Assembly (NCBI RefSeq): GCF_009904055.1
Contig: NZ_WYDP01000001.1
Span: 533,423-597,422, forward strand
DNA from: Rubellimicrobium sp. CFH 75288
GTDB taxonomy: Bacteria > Pseudomonadota > Alphaproteobacteria > Rhodobacterales > Rhodobacteraceae
Direction of reading: 5' to 3'
DNA length: 64,000 nucleotides
In this document: positions 7,966 to 15,883 of the stretch, one piece after another
Position numbering within the stretch: the first letter of the stretch is position 1
Layout: each line of letters opens with the position of its first letter
Position numbers and translations under genes: made by a program
Notes under the pieces: model-generated
Seen by the model: the letters and a program-made list of their open reading frames with translations, nothing else
Told to the model about the DNA's origin: nothing
Databases searched by the model: none

Positions 7966-9132
7966 TCAGGCCCCGCCGGCCAGCCGGGCGGGGAGACGCT
8001 CGAGCATCGCCAGGCAGCGGGCGAGCTGATCGAGGGCCAGGTATTCGTCCGGCCTGTGGGCCTGCTCGATCGAGCCGGGGCCGCAGACCACCGCCGACAG
8101 GCCCATCGTCTGGAAGATCCCGGCCTCGGTGCCGAACGGCACGAGGCCCGTCTCCGTCGCGCCGGCAAGGGCCATGACGATGTCCCGCGCCTCGTTTCCG
8201 GCCGCGGGAACAAGGCCTTCCACCTCGCCGACCGTTTCGGTCACGATGGTCGCGCCGGGCCAGACGGCCTGCATCGCGGGCAGGAGCGTGCCGTCGCAGA
8301 ACCGGGCCATCTCGGCCTTGACGAAGGTCGCATCCTCCGGGCTCACGGGCCGCATCTCCCAGTCCACGCGCGCGCGGCCGGCGATGACGTTGCGCGCCTG
8401 CCCCCCATGGAGCGCGCCGGCGTTGATCGTCGTCCAGGGCGGCTCGAAGCGGCTGTCGGCCGGCGCGCGCGCCCTGAGCACCTCCTTCAGCTCCAGAAGC
8501 CGCGCGACGTAGCGCGCCGCGATCTCGACCGCGTTCACGCCCCGGTCGGGGTCCGAGCCGTGCCCCTCGAGACCCGCGACATGCGTGCTGTATTCGCAGC
8601 AGCCCTTGTGCCCCTCGACGACGCGCATCCCGGTCGGCTCGCCGATCAGGGCGGCAGAGGGCCGCAGGCCGCGCTGACGGAGCCAGTCCGCCAGGGCGCG
8701 CGCCCCGAGGCATCCCACCTCCTCGTCGTAGGTCAGGGCATAGTGCACCGGCCGCTCGGGCCGGGCGGCGGCCAGCAGGGGGGCCGTCGCCACCGCCGCC
8801 GCGACAAAGCCCTTCATGTCGCACGTCCCGCGCCCGTAGAGCCGCCCGTCGCGCTCGGTCAGCCGGAAGGGGTCGGTGGTCCAGACCTGATCGGCCACCG
8901 GCACCACGTCCGTGTGGCCCGACAGGACGAAACCCCCATCCCGGTCGGGGCCGATCGTGGCGAACAGGTTCGCCTTGCGGCCCGTGGGATCGCTCAGGAT
9001 CTGGACCCGGGCCCCCGCCGCCTCGAGCCGGTCGGCAAGATGCTCCACCAGCGCCAGGTTGCTGTCCTCCGAGACGGTCGGAAACGCCACGAGCTCCGCC
9101 AGGAGGTCCCGCGTCCGCGCCAGCAGCGTCAC
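7966..9132 (-). CDS. M20 family deacetylase, acetylornithine deacetylase (ArgE)-like
   Basis: Zinc-dependent amidohydrolase of 388 residues that removes an N-acyl group from an amino acid. Visible metal and catalytic residues: H73 in SGHTDVVP, D105 in GRGTCDMKG, E137/E138 in YDEEVG, E165 in IGEPTG, and a late His in HRPDEY. This is the ArgE/DapE dimetal set. The start is GTG at 9132, 4 bases after the stop of the M24 gene. In arginine synthesis ArgE makes ornithine. Next to a DoeA-like hydrolase and a class III transaminase it could instead deacetylate N-acetyl-diaminobutyrate or a similar diamine, replacing the unrelated DoeB. That is inference. Confidence 0.85.
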   Translation of the reverse strand: MTLLARTRDLLAELVAFPTVSEDSNLALVEHLADRLEAAGARVQILSDPTGRKANLFATIGPDRDGGFVLSGHTDVVPVADQVWTTDPFRLTERDGRLYGRGTCDMKGFVAAAVATAPLLAAARPERPVHYALTYDEEVGCLGARALADWLRQRGLRPSAALIGEPTGMRVVEGHKGCCEYSTHVAGLEGHGSDPDRGVNAVEIAARYVARLLELKEVLRARAPADSRFEPPWTTINAGALHGGQARNVIAGRARVDWEMRPVSPEDATFVKAEMARFCDGTLLPAMQAVWPGATIVTETVGEVEGLVPAAGNEARDIVMALAGATETGLVPFGTEAGIFQTMGLSAVVCGPGSIEQAHRPDEYLALDQLARCLAMLERLPARLAGGA

Positions 9133-9136
9133 CCTC

Positions 9137-10324
9137 TCAGTCCTTCACGAAGAGCCGGCGCTCGAGATGGCACAGGGTCTCGGCCGGGCCGGTCTCGCGG
9201 ATCAGGATGGTTTCGGTCGTCTCGAGCCCCCATTCGTCCAGCCACAGGCCCGGCATGAAGTGGAAGGTCATTCCCGGCTCCAGCACCGTCCGGTCCGAGG
9301 CGCGCAGCGAGACCGTCCGTTCGCCCCAGTCGGGTGGGTAGGACAGGCCCACCGGATAGCCGCAGCGGGCGCCCCGGCGGTCGATGCCGGCACGCCTCAT
9401 CGCCGCCTCGAGCGCATCCGCCACGTCGCAGGCCCGGTTGCCGGCGCGCGCCGCCTCGAGCCCGGCCTCGAGCCCCTCCGTCAGCGCCTCGGCGGCCCGA
9501 CGCATGGCGTCGGGCGGCGTGCCCAGAAAGACGGTCCGGCAGAGCGGCGCGTGATAGCGCCGGAAGCAGCCCGACAGCTCGAAGAAGGTCGCCTCGCCCG
9601 ACCGCAGGGGCGCTCCGTTCCAGGTGAGGTGCGGGGCGGAGGCCTCCCGGCCCGAGGGGACGAGCGGCACGATCGCCGGATAGTCGCCCCAGTCCTCTCC
9701 GACGCCGAGGATGCCGGCCCGCGCGATCTCGGCCACCAGCTCGTTCTTGCGCAGGCCCGGACGGGCCAGCTCGATGCCCAGACGCACGATCCGCTCCGAG
9801 ATGGCGGCGGCCCGCCGCATGAAGGCGATCTCGGCCTCCGACTTCACCAGCCGCTGCCAGTTCACGAGCGCGGTCGCATCGACAAGCATGGCCTCCGGCA
9901 GGTTCGAGGCCAGCACCGCGTGAGCCTTGGCGGAGTAGTAGTAGTTCTCCATCTCCACCCCGATCCGGGCGCGCCCGAACCCCAGATCGAGGATGCGGCG
10001 GGCCAGATCCTCCATGGGGTGACAGTCCGTCGCCTGGACGAGGTGCTCGGAATAGCCGTGGATGCACGCCTCGGCCATCCACACGGTCAGGCGCGCACCG
10101 TTGGCGTCCTGCCTGCGACCCCACCAGAGCGGATCGCCCTCCGGCGGCACGATCACGCCCTGGTGGACGTAGAACGACCAGCCGTCGTAGCCCGTGAGCC
10201 AGGACTGGTTGGACGGATCGGTGACAAAGAGCAGGTCGATGCCGGCCTGCTCCATGGCCCGCCGCGTCCTGGACAGCCGCCGCTGATATTCGGCCGGCTC
10301 GAAGGGGATGCTGTCCTGCCCCAT
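9137..10324 (-). CDS. doeA: M24 family hydrolase, ectoine hydrolase DoeA/EutD-like
   Basis: Creatinase/prolidase-fold enzyme of 395 residues. The N-terminal domain contains the pattern I associate with ectoine hydrolases (WLTGYDGWSFYVHQGV, then WWGRRQDANGA and HLVQATDCHPMEDL). The C-terminal pita-bread domain follows (SEAEIAFMRRAAAISERIV onward). DoeA opens the ectoine ring to N-acetyl-diaminobutyrate. The usual dimetal aspartate motif of M24 peptidases is replaced here (FELSGCFRRYHAPLCRT), consistent with creatinase-like, metal-independent members. The ATG at 10324 has AGGGAG upstream. It shares an operon with the ArgE-like gene and is divergent from the transaminase. A related cyclic amidine or guanidino substrate is possible. 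Confidence 0.75.
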   Translation of the reverse strand: MGQDSIPFEPAEYQRRLSRTRRAMEQAGIDLLFVTDPSNQSWLTGYDGWSFYVHQGVIVPPEGDPLWWGRRQDANGARLTVWMAEACIHGYSEHLVQATDCHPMEDLARRILDLGFGRARIGVEMENYYYSAKAHAVLASNLPEAMLVDATALVNWQRLVKSEAEIAFMRRAAAISERIVRLGIELARPGLRKNELVAEIARAGILGVGEDWGDYPAIVPLVPSGREASAPHLTWNGAPLRSGEATFFELSGCFRRYHAPLCRTVFLGTPPDAMRRAAEALTEGLEAGLEAARAGNRACDVADALEAAMRRAGIDRRGARCGYPVGLSYPPDWGERTVSLRASDRTVLEPGMTFHFMPGLWLDEWGLETTETILIRETGPAETLCHLERRLFVKD

Positions 10325-10508
10325 GGCGTGTCTCCCTGCTGCTCCCGCCGGTGACAGCCAGCATGGCCCGTCTTCTCCCGCCTCCGCAAGGACCGCCCCG
10401 GCCGGCGGAGGGGCGACCCGTCCCCCCGGATCGGGCGGAGCGGGATGGCGAGCGCCGCCGCGATGGGCTATCCCTGCCCGGCCACCGCCATCGGGACAGG
10501 AGCGTGCG
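10325..10508. other. Divergent intergenic region between doeA-like gene and transaminase
   Basis: 184 bp holding the start signals of both units: AGGGAG before the minus-strand gene and ACAGGAG before the plus-strand gene. The sequence is very GC-rich. I see no convincing -35/-10 pair and no copy of the AGTTTAC...AAACT element found before the binding-protein gene. Confidence 0.5.
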
Positions 10509-11897
10509 ATGCTGACCAATGACCGCCTCGCCCAGTGGGACCGCGACGCGTTCCTGCATCCCTCGACCCACCTGGCCCAGCATGCGCGCGGCGAGTCGCC
10601 CGGACGCATCCTCAGGAGCGGCACAGGGGTCCATGTCGAGGACCGGGACGGCACGCGCTTCCTCGACGCCTTTGCCGGACTCTACTGCGTCAACGTGGGC
10701 TACGGGCGGCGCGAGATCGCCGAGGCGATCGCCGCCCAGGCGCACGAGCTTGCCTATTACCACGCTTATATGGGTCACGGCACCGAGGCGGCGATCACGC
10801 TCGCGCACATGGTCCTCGAACGCGCCCCCGAGGGGATGTCCAAGGTCTATTTCGGCCTCGGGGGCTCGGACGCCAACGAGACCAACGTCAAGATCGTCTG
10901 GTACGTGAACAACGTGCTGGGCCGCCCGGAGAAGAAGACGATCATCTCGCGCTGGCGCGGCTATCACGGATCGGGCCTGATGACCGGTTCGCTGACCGGG
11001 CTCGAGCTCTTTCACCGGGCCTTCGACCTGCCTCTGGCCCGGGTCGTCCACACCGAGGCGCCCTACTACTTCCGCCGCCCCCGCCCGGAGATGACCGAAG
11101 CCGAATTCACCGCCCATTGCGCCGCCGAACTCGAGGCGCTGATCGAGCGCGAGGGTCCGGACACGATCGCCGCCTTTGTCGCCGAGCCGGTCCTCGGCAC
11201 CGGCGGCATCGTGCCGCCCCCCGCCGGCTACTGGGAGGCGATCCAGCCGATCCTGCGCCGGCACGACATCCTGCTCGTCCTCGACGAGGTGGTGACGGGG
11301 TTTGGACGGCTGGGAACGATGTTCGGCGCGACGCATTACGGCATCCGGCCGGACATCATCACGGTGGCCAAGGGGCTGACCTCGGCCTATGCGCCGCTCT
11401 CGGGCTCCATCGTCTCCGAGCGCGTCTGGAAGGTCCTCGAGGAGGGCACCGACCGGCTGGGACCGTTCGGCCACGGCTGGACCTACTCGGCCCATCCCAT
11501 CGGGGCGGCGGCGGGGGTCGCGAACCTGCGGCTCATCGACAGTCTCGGGCTGGTCGGGAATGCCGCGGATGTCGGGCCCTACCTGCTGGGCCGGATGCGC
11601 GAGGCGCTCGCCGATCACCCCCATGTGGGCGAGGTGCGCGGCGCAGGCATGCTCTGCGCCGTCGAACTCGTGGAGGATCGCGACAGCCGGGTGTTCTTCG
11701 ACCCCGCCCGCCGGATCGGGCCGCAGGTCGCCGCCACGCTGCTCGAGCGGAGCCGGGTCATCGCGCGGGCCATGCCCCAGGGCGACATCATCGGCTTCGC
11801 CCCGCCGCTCTGCCTCACGCGCGAGGAGGCGGACCGGATCGTGGCCGCGACGGTCGATGCAGTGCACGCGGTCCTGGGGCCGGGCGGAGGGACCTGA
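10509..11897 (+). CDS. Class III aminotransferase (diaminobutyrate/putrescine-pyruvate type)
   Basis: PLP-dependent omega-aminotransferase of 462 residues. Key segments: DGTRFLDAFAGLYCVNVGYGRREIAEAI (N-terminal substrate region), FGLGGSDANETNVKI (phosphate-binding), LVLDEVVTGFGRLG with the PLP-ring aspartate, and the Schiff-base lysine in ITVAKGLTSAYAPLSG (near 290). These match the SpuC/DoeD-type branch, which transaminates terminal amines of diamines or diaminobutyrate. The ATG has ACAGGAG 7 bases upstream. Placed divergently from the DoeA-like and ArgE-like genes, it could convert the released diamine to a semialdehyde. Substrate specificity is inferred. Confidence 0.85.
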   Translation: MLTNDRLAQWDRDAFLHPSTHLAQHARGESPGRILRSGTGVHVEDRDGTRFLDAFAGLYCVNVGYGRREIAEAIAAQAHELAYYHAYMGHGTEAAITLAHMVLERAPEGMSKVYFGLGGSDANETNVKIVWYVNNVLGRPEKKTIISRWRGYHGSGLMTGSLTGLELFHRAFDLPLARVVHTEAPYYFRRPRPEMTEAEFTAHCAAELEALIEREGPDTIAAFVAEPVLGTGGIVPPPAGYWEAIQPILRRHDILLVLDEVVTGFGRLGTMFGATHYGIRPDIITVAKGLTSAYAPLSGSIVSERVWKVLEEGTDRLGPFGHGWTYSAHPIGAAAGVANLRLIDSLGLVGNAADVGPYLLGRMREALADHPHVGEVRGAGMLCAVELVEDRDSRVFFDPARRIGPQVAATLLERSRVIARAMPQGDIIGFAPPLCLTREEADRIVAATVDAVHAVLGPGGGT

Positions 11898-11937
11898 CGC
11901 CCCCGCCCGCAGCAGGACCGGAGGCCGTCCATCCGCC

Positions 11938-12495
11938 TCACGGCGGCGGCACGAGGACGAACAGTGCCTCCGCCGGGTCCGTCCGGCTCGGATTGACAAA
12001 GGTATGGGCCCGGCGCGGATCGAAGGTGAGCGCGTCGCCGGGCCCCAGTTCGTAGGTCTCGGCCTCCACCGTCACGCAGAGCCGACCCGACAGGACCAGA
12101 ACCATCTCCTCCTCGGAGCGCAGCGAATACTGCGTCTCTCCGCCCCCCCCGCCCGGTTCCAGGGTCGAATGGATGGCCAGAAGCCAGCGGGTGCCGGCGG
12201 GCGTGATCTGCACATCGCGGATGCGGTGGCCGCCGAAGGCGATCGGCGCGCGCTCGGCGGCGCGCACCACCCCGGCCGCGGGACCGGCAAAGAGGCTGCC
12301 CACGGGCAGGTCCAGCACCTCGCAGAGCCGCACGAGCGAGGCGACCGAGGGGGAGGTGCGGTCGCGCTCGATCTCGGACAGGAATCCCTTGGTCAGCCCG
12401 ATCCGCTCCGCGACCTCCTCGAGCGTCAGGCCGAGCGCCCGCCGCCGCGCCCGCAGCCTCTGGCCCACCAGATGGCCGCCCTCCGGCCGTGTCAT
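11938..12495 (-). CDS. XRE family transcriptional regulator with cupin sensor domain
   Basis: 185-residue regulator. An XRE helix-turn-helix spans about residues 10-65 (GLTLEEVAERIGLTKGFLSEIERDRTSPSVASLVRLCEVL). A C-terminal cupin barrel spans about 110-180 (SEEEMVLVLSGRLCVTVEAETYELGPGDALTFDPRRAHTFVN). Such proteins control polyamine, ectoine and amino-acid catabolic genes, with the cupin sensing a small molecule. I chose the ATG at 12495, with AAGGGG upstream, over a longer frame. It is divergent from the binding-protein gene, whose promoter carries a candidate operator. Confidence 0.88.
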   Translation of the reverse strand: MTRPEGGHLVGQRLRARRRALGLTLEEVAERIGLTKGFLSEIERDRTSPSVASLVRLCEVLDLPVGSLFAGPAAGVVRAAERAPIAFGGHRIRDVQITPAGTRWLLAIHSTLEPGGGGGETQYSLRSEEEMVLVLSGRLCVTVEAETYELGPGDALTFDPRRAHTFVNPSRTDPAEALFVLVPPP

Positions 12496-12564
12496 CAGCG
12501 CAACCCCTTCACCGTCCGGATACCGTTCCACTCTGCCGGGTGGCGGGCAACGCCGCAACAGCTC

Positions 12565-12604
12565 CTGTCAACCCATAGAGAACTTAGTTTACTGAGAGCA
12601 AACT
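12565..12604 (+). promoter_or_regulatory. Promoter and candidate XRE-cupin operator before the family 3 binding protein
   Basis: CTGTCA (12565-12570), a 17-base spacer, and TTTACT (12588-12593) form a promoter pointing at the binding-protein gene. Overlapping it is the inverted repeat AGTTTAC-TGAGA-GCAAACT (12586-12604; one mismatch in 7-bp arms), an AT-rich island in a GC-rich gap. It lies where a repressor made from the divergent regulator gene would block the -10. Binding by that regulator is inference. Confidence 0.5.
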
Positions 12605-12651
12605 TCTGCTAGGATCGCGGCAGGCTTTCTCCCCGCTGCAGGACATCCTCC

Positions 12652-13464
12652 ATGGGCCACCCTGTCCCCCTCGCCGCCTCCGCCCTTCTCGCCGCCCTCC
12701 TGCCGCTGGCCGCGACGGCCGGCGACCGGCCCGGCTTCGTGGCCGACGGCACCCTCTCCGTCTGCCTCGATCCGACCTTTCCGCCGATGGAATTCATGGC
12801 CGAGGGCGGAACCGATCCCATGGGGGTCGATGTGGACGTGGCGCGCGCGCTGGCCGGCCACTGGGCTGTCGAGGTCGCCTTCCAGCCGATGGAGTTCACC
12901 GGCATCCTGCCCTCGCTCGCGGCCGGGCGCTGCGACGTGGCGATCAGCGGCATGCTCCTGACCGAGGAGCGGCTCCAGAGCTTCGACGGCGTGGGCTATC
13001 TCAACACCTTCATCGTGGTCGCGGGCCCCAGCGGCGCGCCCCCGCTGGAGAGCGGGGACGATCTGGCGGGCCGGACGATCGCGGTGCAGTCGGGCACGAC
13101 CTATCTCGCGCGGATGGAGGCGCTGAACGCCGATCTCGCCGCGCGCGGGCTGGCGCCGATGACGATCCAGCAATATCCCAAGCAGACCGACGCCATCCTC
13201 CAGCTCGCTCTCGGCCGGGTCGAGGGGGTGGTGACGCAGGACACCGAGATCGCCTGGCGCGAGCGCGAGAATCCCGGCCAGTTCTCGGTCATCTGGACCG
13301 TTCCCCAGGAGACGGTCGAACCCTACGCCATCTACTTCCGCAAGTCCGAGGAGGACCGCGCGGCCGTGACGGCGGCCGTCGACGCCCTCGTCGCCGACGG
13401 CACCATGGCAGCGATCCTGGCGGAATGGGGCCTGCCTGCGACCATGCTCGAGAACCTGCGGTAG
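12652..13464 (+). CDS. ABC transporter substrate-binding protein, family 3 (amino acid type)
   Basis: Periplasmic binding protein of 270 residues with a cleavable signal peptide (MGHPVPLAASALLAALLPLAATAGD). SBP_bac_3 features: GTLSVCLDPTFPPMEFM, GVDVDVARALA, FTGILPSLAAGRCDVAISGMLLTEERLQSFD, and GRTIAVQSGTTY. A family 3 protein next to transaminase, deacetylase and ureohydrolase genes suggests a cationic or zwitterionic amino-acid-like ligand (diamine, guanidino acid or ectoine-like). The permease follows after 4 bp. Confidence 0.9.
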   Translation: MGHPVPLAASALLAALLPLAATAGDRPGFVADGTLSVCLDPTFPPMEFMAEGGTDPMGVDVDVARALAGHWAVEVAFQPMEFTGILPSLAAGRCDVAISGMLLTEERLQSFDGVGYLNTFIVVAGPSGAPPLESGDDLAGRTIAVQSGTTYLARMEALNADLAARGLAPMTIQQYPKQTDAILQLALGRVEGVVTQDTEIAWRERENPGQFSVIWTVPQETVEPYAIYFRKSEEDRAAVTAAVDALVADGTMAAILAEWGLPATMLENLR

Positions 13465-13468
13465 GCGC

Positions 13469-14173
13469 TTGGGCTTCGACACCGCCGTCTTCTGGGGCGC
13501 CCTGACCTCGGCCGCCTTCGCGCGCGGGGCAGCCCTGACGCTCGCGCTCGCGGCTCTCGCCCATGCCGCCGCCATCGTCATCGCCATCCCGCTCGCAATC
13601 CTGCTGCGGCGGCCGGGGCGACGCTGGCGGTGGCCGGTCGTCGCCTATGTCGGGCTCTTCCGGGCGATCCCGACGCTGCTGCTGCTCCTGATCGTGTGGA
13701 ACGCGCTGCCGCAGGTGCTGCCCGCCTTGCGCGAGCCGTGGTTCACCCCGTTTCTGGCCGCCTTCGTCGCGCTCGCCCTCAACGAGGCCGCCTATCAGGT
13801 CGAGATCAACCGCGCCGCGCTCGCCGCCGTGGACGAAGGCCAGATCGCGGCCGGGGACGCGCTCGGCCTCAAGCGCTGGCAGACCTTCCGGCTGATCGTC
13901 CTGCCGCAGGCGGTGCGCACCGCCCTGCCGCCCACGGTCAACGAGTTCATCACGCTGCTCAAGCTCACATCGCTGGCATCGGTGATCTCGCTGCAGGAGC
14001 TGATGACGGTCACGCAGATCACCGTGGCCCGCACCTTCCAGTTCGCCGAGCACTACGCGGCCGCCCTGGTCTACTACCTCGTCATGGTGTTCGGCCTGAT
14101 GGCCCTGCAGGCGCGGATCGAACGCCGCTTCGCCTGGTCGGCACGCGCTCCGGCCGCATCCCGCCGTGCCTGA
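13469..14173 (+). CDS. Amino acid ABC transporter permease (HisM/GlnP family)
   Basis: Inner-membrane permease of 234 residues. The cytoplasmic EAA-type loop is EAAYQVEINRAALAAVDEGQIAAGDALGLKRWQTFRLIVLPQAVR, followed by LPPTVNEFITLLKLTSLASVISLQELM, both diagnostic of polar amino acid permeases. It starts with TTG at 13469; no in-frame ATG occurs before the core of the protein. Only this one permease and no ATPase gene is present, so the importer either uses a homodimer plus a shared ATPase or the partner genes lie elsewhere. Confidence 0.88.
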   Translation: MGFDTAVFWGALTSAAFARGAALTLALAALAHAAAIVIAIPLAILLRRPGRRWRWPVVAYVGLFRAIPTLLLLLIVWNALPQVLPALREPWFTPFLAAFVALALNEAAYQVEINRAALAAVDEGQIAAGDALGLKRWQTFRLIVLPQAVRTALPPTVNEFITLLKLTSLASVISLQELMTVTQITVARTFQFAEHYAAALVYYLVMVFGLMALQARIERRFAWSARAPAASRRA

Positions 14174-14189
14174 CCCCTCGGAGATTCCG

Positions 14190-15209
14190 ATGCCCGATCC
14201 CGATCTCGACGCCGCCCGACGCTCGAGCGAAAGCTGGTACTGGTGGGGGGTTCCGACCTTCTTCCGCTGCCCCTGGAACCCCGATCCGGCGGCCTGCGAC
14301 ATCGCGCTCGTGGGCGTGCCGCATTCCTCGGGCAACGGCTCGACCGAGCGCGACCAGCACCTCGGCCCGCGCGCGGTGCGGCATGTCTCGGGCTTCTACC
14401 GCCGCGCGCATGCCCGCCACCGCATCGCGCCCTTCGAGGCGCTGAGCGTGCACGACCTCGGCGACGTGCCCCTGCCCGAGGCCATGAACAACGAGGCCTG
14501 CGTCCGCGACATCGAGGCCTTCTTCGCCCGCCTCGATGCCGCCGGCACGAGGCCCGTGGCGATCGGCGGGGACCATTCGATCACCGGGCCGATCCTCAAG
14601 GCGCTCGCCGGGCCGGGGCGGCGTCTCGCGCGGGGCGGGCCTTGCGCGCTGATCCACTTCGACGCGCATACCGACAGCTACGAACACATCCCCCACTGGC
14701 TGGGGGCGCGCCGGTCGGCCGCGCACTGGGCGGCCTACACGGTGCGCGAGGGCGCCGTGGACCCGGCCGCCAGCCTCCAGATCGGCGTGCGCGGGCACCC
14801 GTCGGGCCTTCTCCACCAGGGCCGCACGGGCCAGTCGAGCCGCGATCTGGGCTACCGCGTCATCGACATCGACGAGGTGGAGGCGCTGGGGGTCGGGGGA
14901 GTGCTGGCCGAGATCCGCGCCCGCGTCGGCGACCGGCCGGCCTATGTGACCTTCGATCTCGACGTGCTCGACCCCGCGGTGGCGCCCGGCGTGTCGAACC
15001 TCGAACCCGGCTGGGGCGGCCTGTCGATCCGCGAGGCGACGCGGCTCCTTCAGGGGCTCGCCGGGCTCGACATCATCGGCGGCGACATCGTCTGCCTGAT
15101 GCCGACAAAGGACAGCCCGAACGGGATCACGGCCCAGGTCGCGATGGTGGTCGCCTTCGAACTCGTGTCCCTCGTCGCACTCGCCCGCGGCGCCGCACCC
15201 GCGGCCTGA
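14190..15209 (+). CDS. Ureohydrolase family protein (agmatinase/guanidino-acid hydrolase-like)
   Basis: Dimanganese enzyme of 339 residues that releases urea from a guanidino compound. All ligand motifs of the arginase/agmatinase family are visible: GGDHS, HFDAHTD and FDLDVLDP, plus the SNLEPGWGGLS loop. I chose the ATG at 14190, with GGAG 6 bases upstream; a GTG at 14166 in the same frame would overlap the permease end by 8 bp. Together with the transporter and transaminase it points to a guanidino substrate (agmatine, guanidinobutyrate or similar). The HTDSYEHIPH segment is unlike classical agmatinases, so the exact substrate is open. Confidence 0.85.
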   Translation: MPDPDLDAARRSSESWYWWGVPTFFRCPWNPDPAACDIALVGVPHSSGNGSTERDQHLGPRAVRHVSGFYRRAHARHRIAPFEALSVHDLGDVPLPEAMNNEACVRDIEAFFARLDAAGTRPVAIGGDHSITGPILKALAGPGRRLARGGPCALIHFDAHTDSYEHIPHWLGARRSAAHWAAYTVREGAVDPAASLQIGVRGHPSGLLHQGRTGQSSRDLGYRVIDIDEVEALGVGGVLAEIRARVGDRPAYVTFDLDVLDPAVAPGVSNLEPGWGGLSIREATRLLQGLAGLDIIGGDIVCLMPTKDSPNGITAQVAMVVAFELVSLVALARGAAPAA

Positions 15210-15311
15210 GAGACGCCCTGCCGGAATCGCACCGGGCCGCCCGCGCGGCCGCGACCGGCCTCGGGCCCGGAACTACGCCATCGCCCTGTCTGCGGATCGG
15301 TCCGGGGGAAG

Positions 15312-15387
<76 letters not shown>

Positions 15388-15420
15388 ATCGGCGGGCTTG
15401 GGATCGTCCCCGCGCGGCGG

Positions 15421-15449
15421 TCTGTAGCGGGGCGGCCGGAGAAGCGCAA
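15421..15449 (-). promoter_or_regulatory. Promoter of tRNA-Ala
   Basis: On the minus strand TTGCGC (15444-15449), a 17-base spacer, and TACAGA (15421-15426) lie about 35 bp upstream of the tRNA 5' end. Spacing and position fit a sigma-70 promoter. Confidence 0.5.
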
Positions 15450-15485
15450 GGGTCTTTGCCGCTTCCCCGGCGTCCGCAGCCGGTC

Positions 15486-15806
15486 CTATTCGTCGTCCCC
15501 GGCGACGTCGCCCAGATCCTCGAAGGACACTTCCTCGTCGCCGTCGTCCTCCAGGACCTCGTCGCCCAGATCGGCATCGTCCACCGCCGCATCCTCGTCG
15601 TCGAGCAGCAGGTCGTCGTCCTCGGCCAGCTTGAGACGCTTGAGCGAGGGGTCCTCCGCATCGGCGACCATGGTCCGCGCGCGGCCGATCTCGATGTTGA
15701 CCACCTGACCCGTGTAGGGGCTCACCACCGGATTGCGGTTGAGGTCATAGAATCGCTTGCCGGTCGTGGGGCACAGGCGCTTGCGGCCCCATTCCTCCTT
15801 GGGCAT
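15486..15806 (-). CDS. TIGR02300 family protein (FYDLN acid domain)
   Basis: Small acidic protein of 106 residues, characteristic of Alphaproteobacteria and of unknown function. The N-terminal domain MPKEEWGRKRLCPTTGKRFYDLNRNPVVSPYTG carries the FYDLN signature. It is followed by a long acidic tail (about residues 60-106, mostly D and E). Only one cysteine remains where zinc-knuckle versions of the family carry paired CxxC motifs. The start ATG at 15806 has AGAGGA upstream; the open frame extends further without similarity. Divergent from the metalloprotease gene. Confidence 0.9.
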   Translation of the reverse strand: MPKEEWGRKRLCPTTGKRFYDLNRNPVVSPYTGQVVNIEIGRARTMVADAEDPSLKRLKLAEDDDLLLDDEDAAVDDADLGDEVLEDDGDEEVSFEDLGDVAGDDE

Positions 15807-15883
15807 GACGGTGCATCCTCTGTTCGGGCTCTGCGGGCGGCTGCTTGCAGGGCGGTGGAACCCCCTGCCACAAGAGCCGCGCC

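Noticed and set aside
7966..15209. Complete ectoine/hydroxyectoine degradation cluster.
   Set aside because: No DoeB-type (AstE/AspA family) deacetylase, no aspartate-semialdehyde dehydrogenase, no EnuR-type regulator and no full ectoine transporter are present. Only DoeA-like and DoeD-like genes fit.
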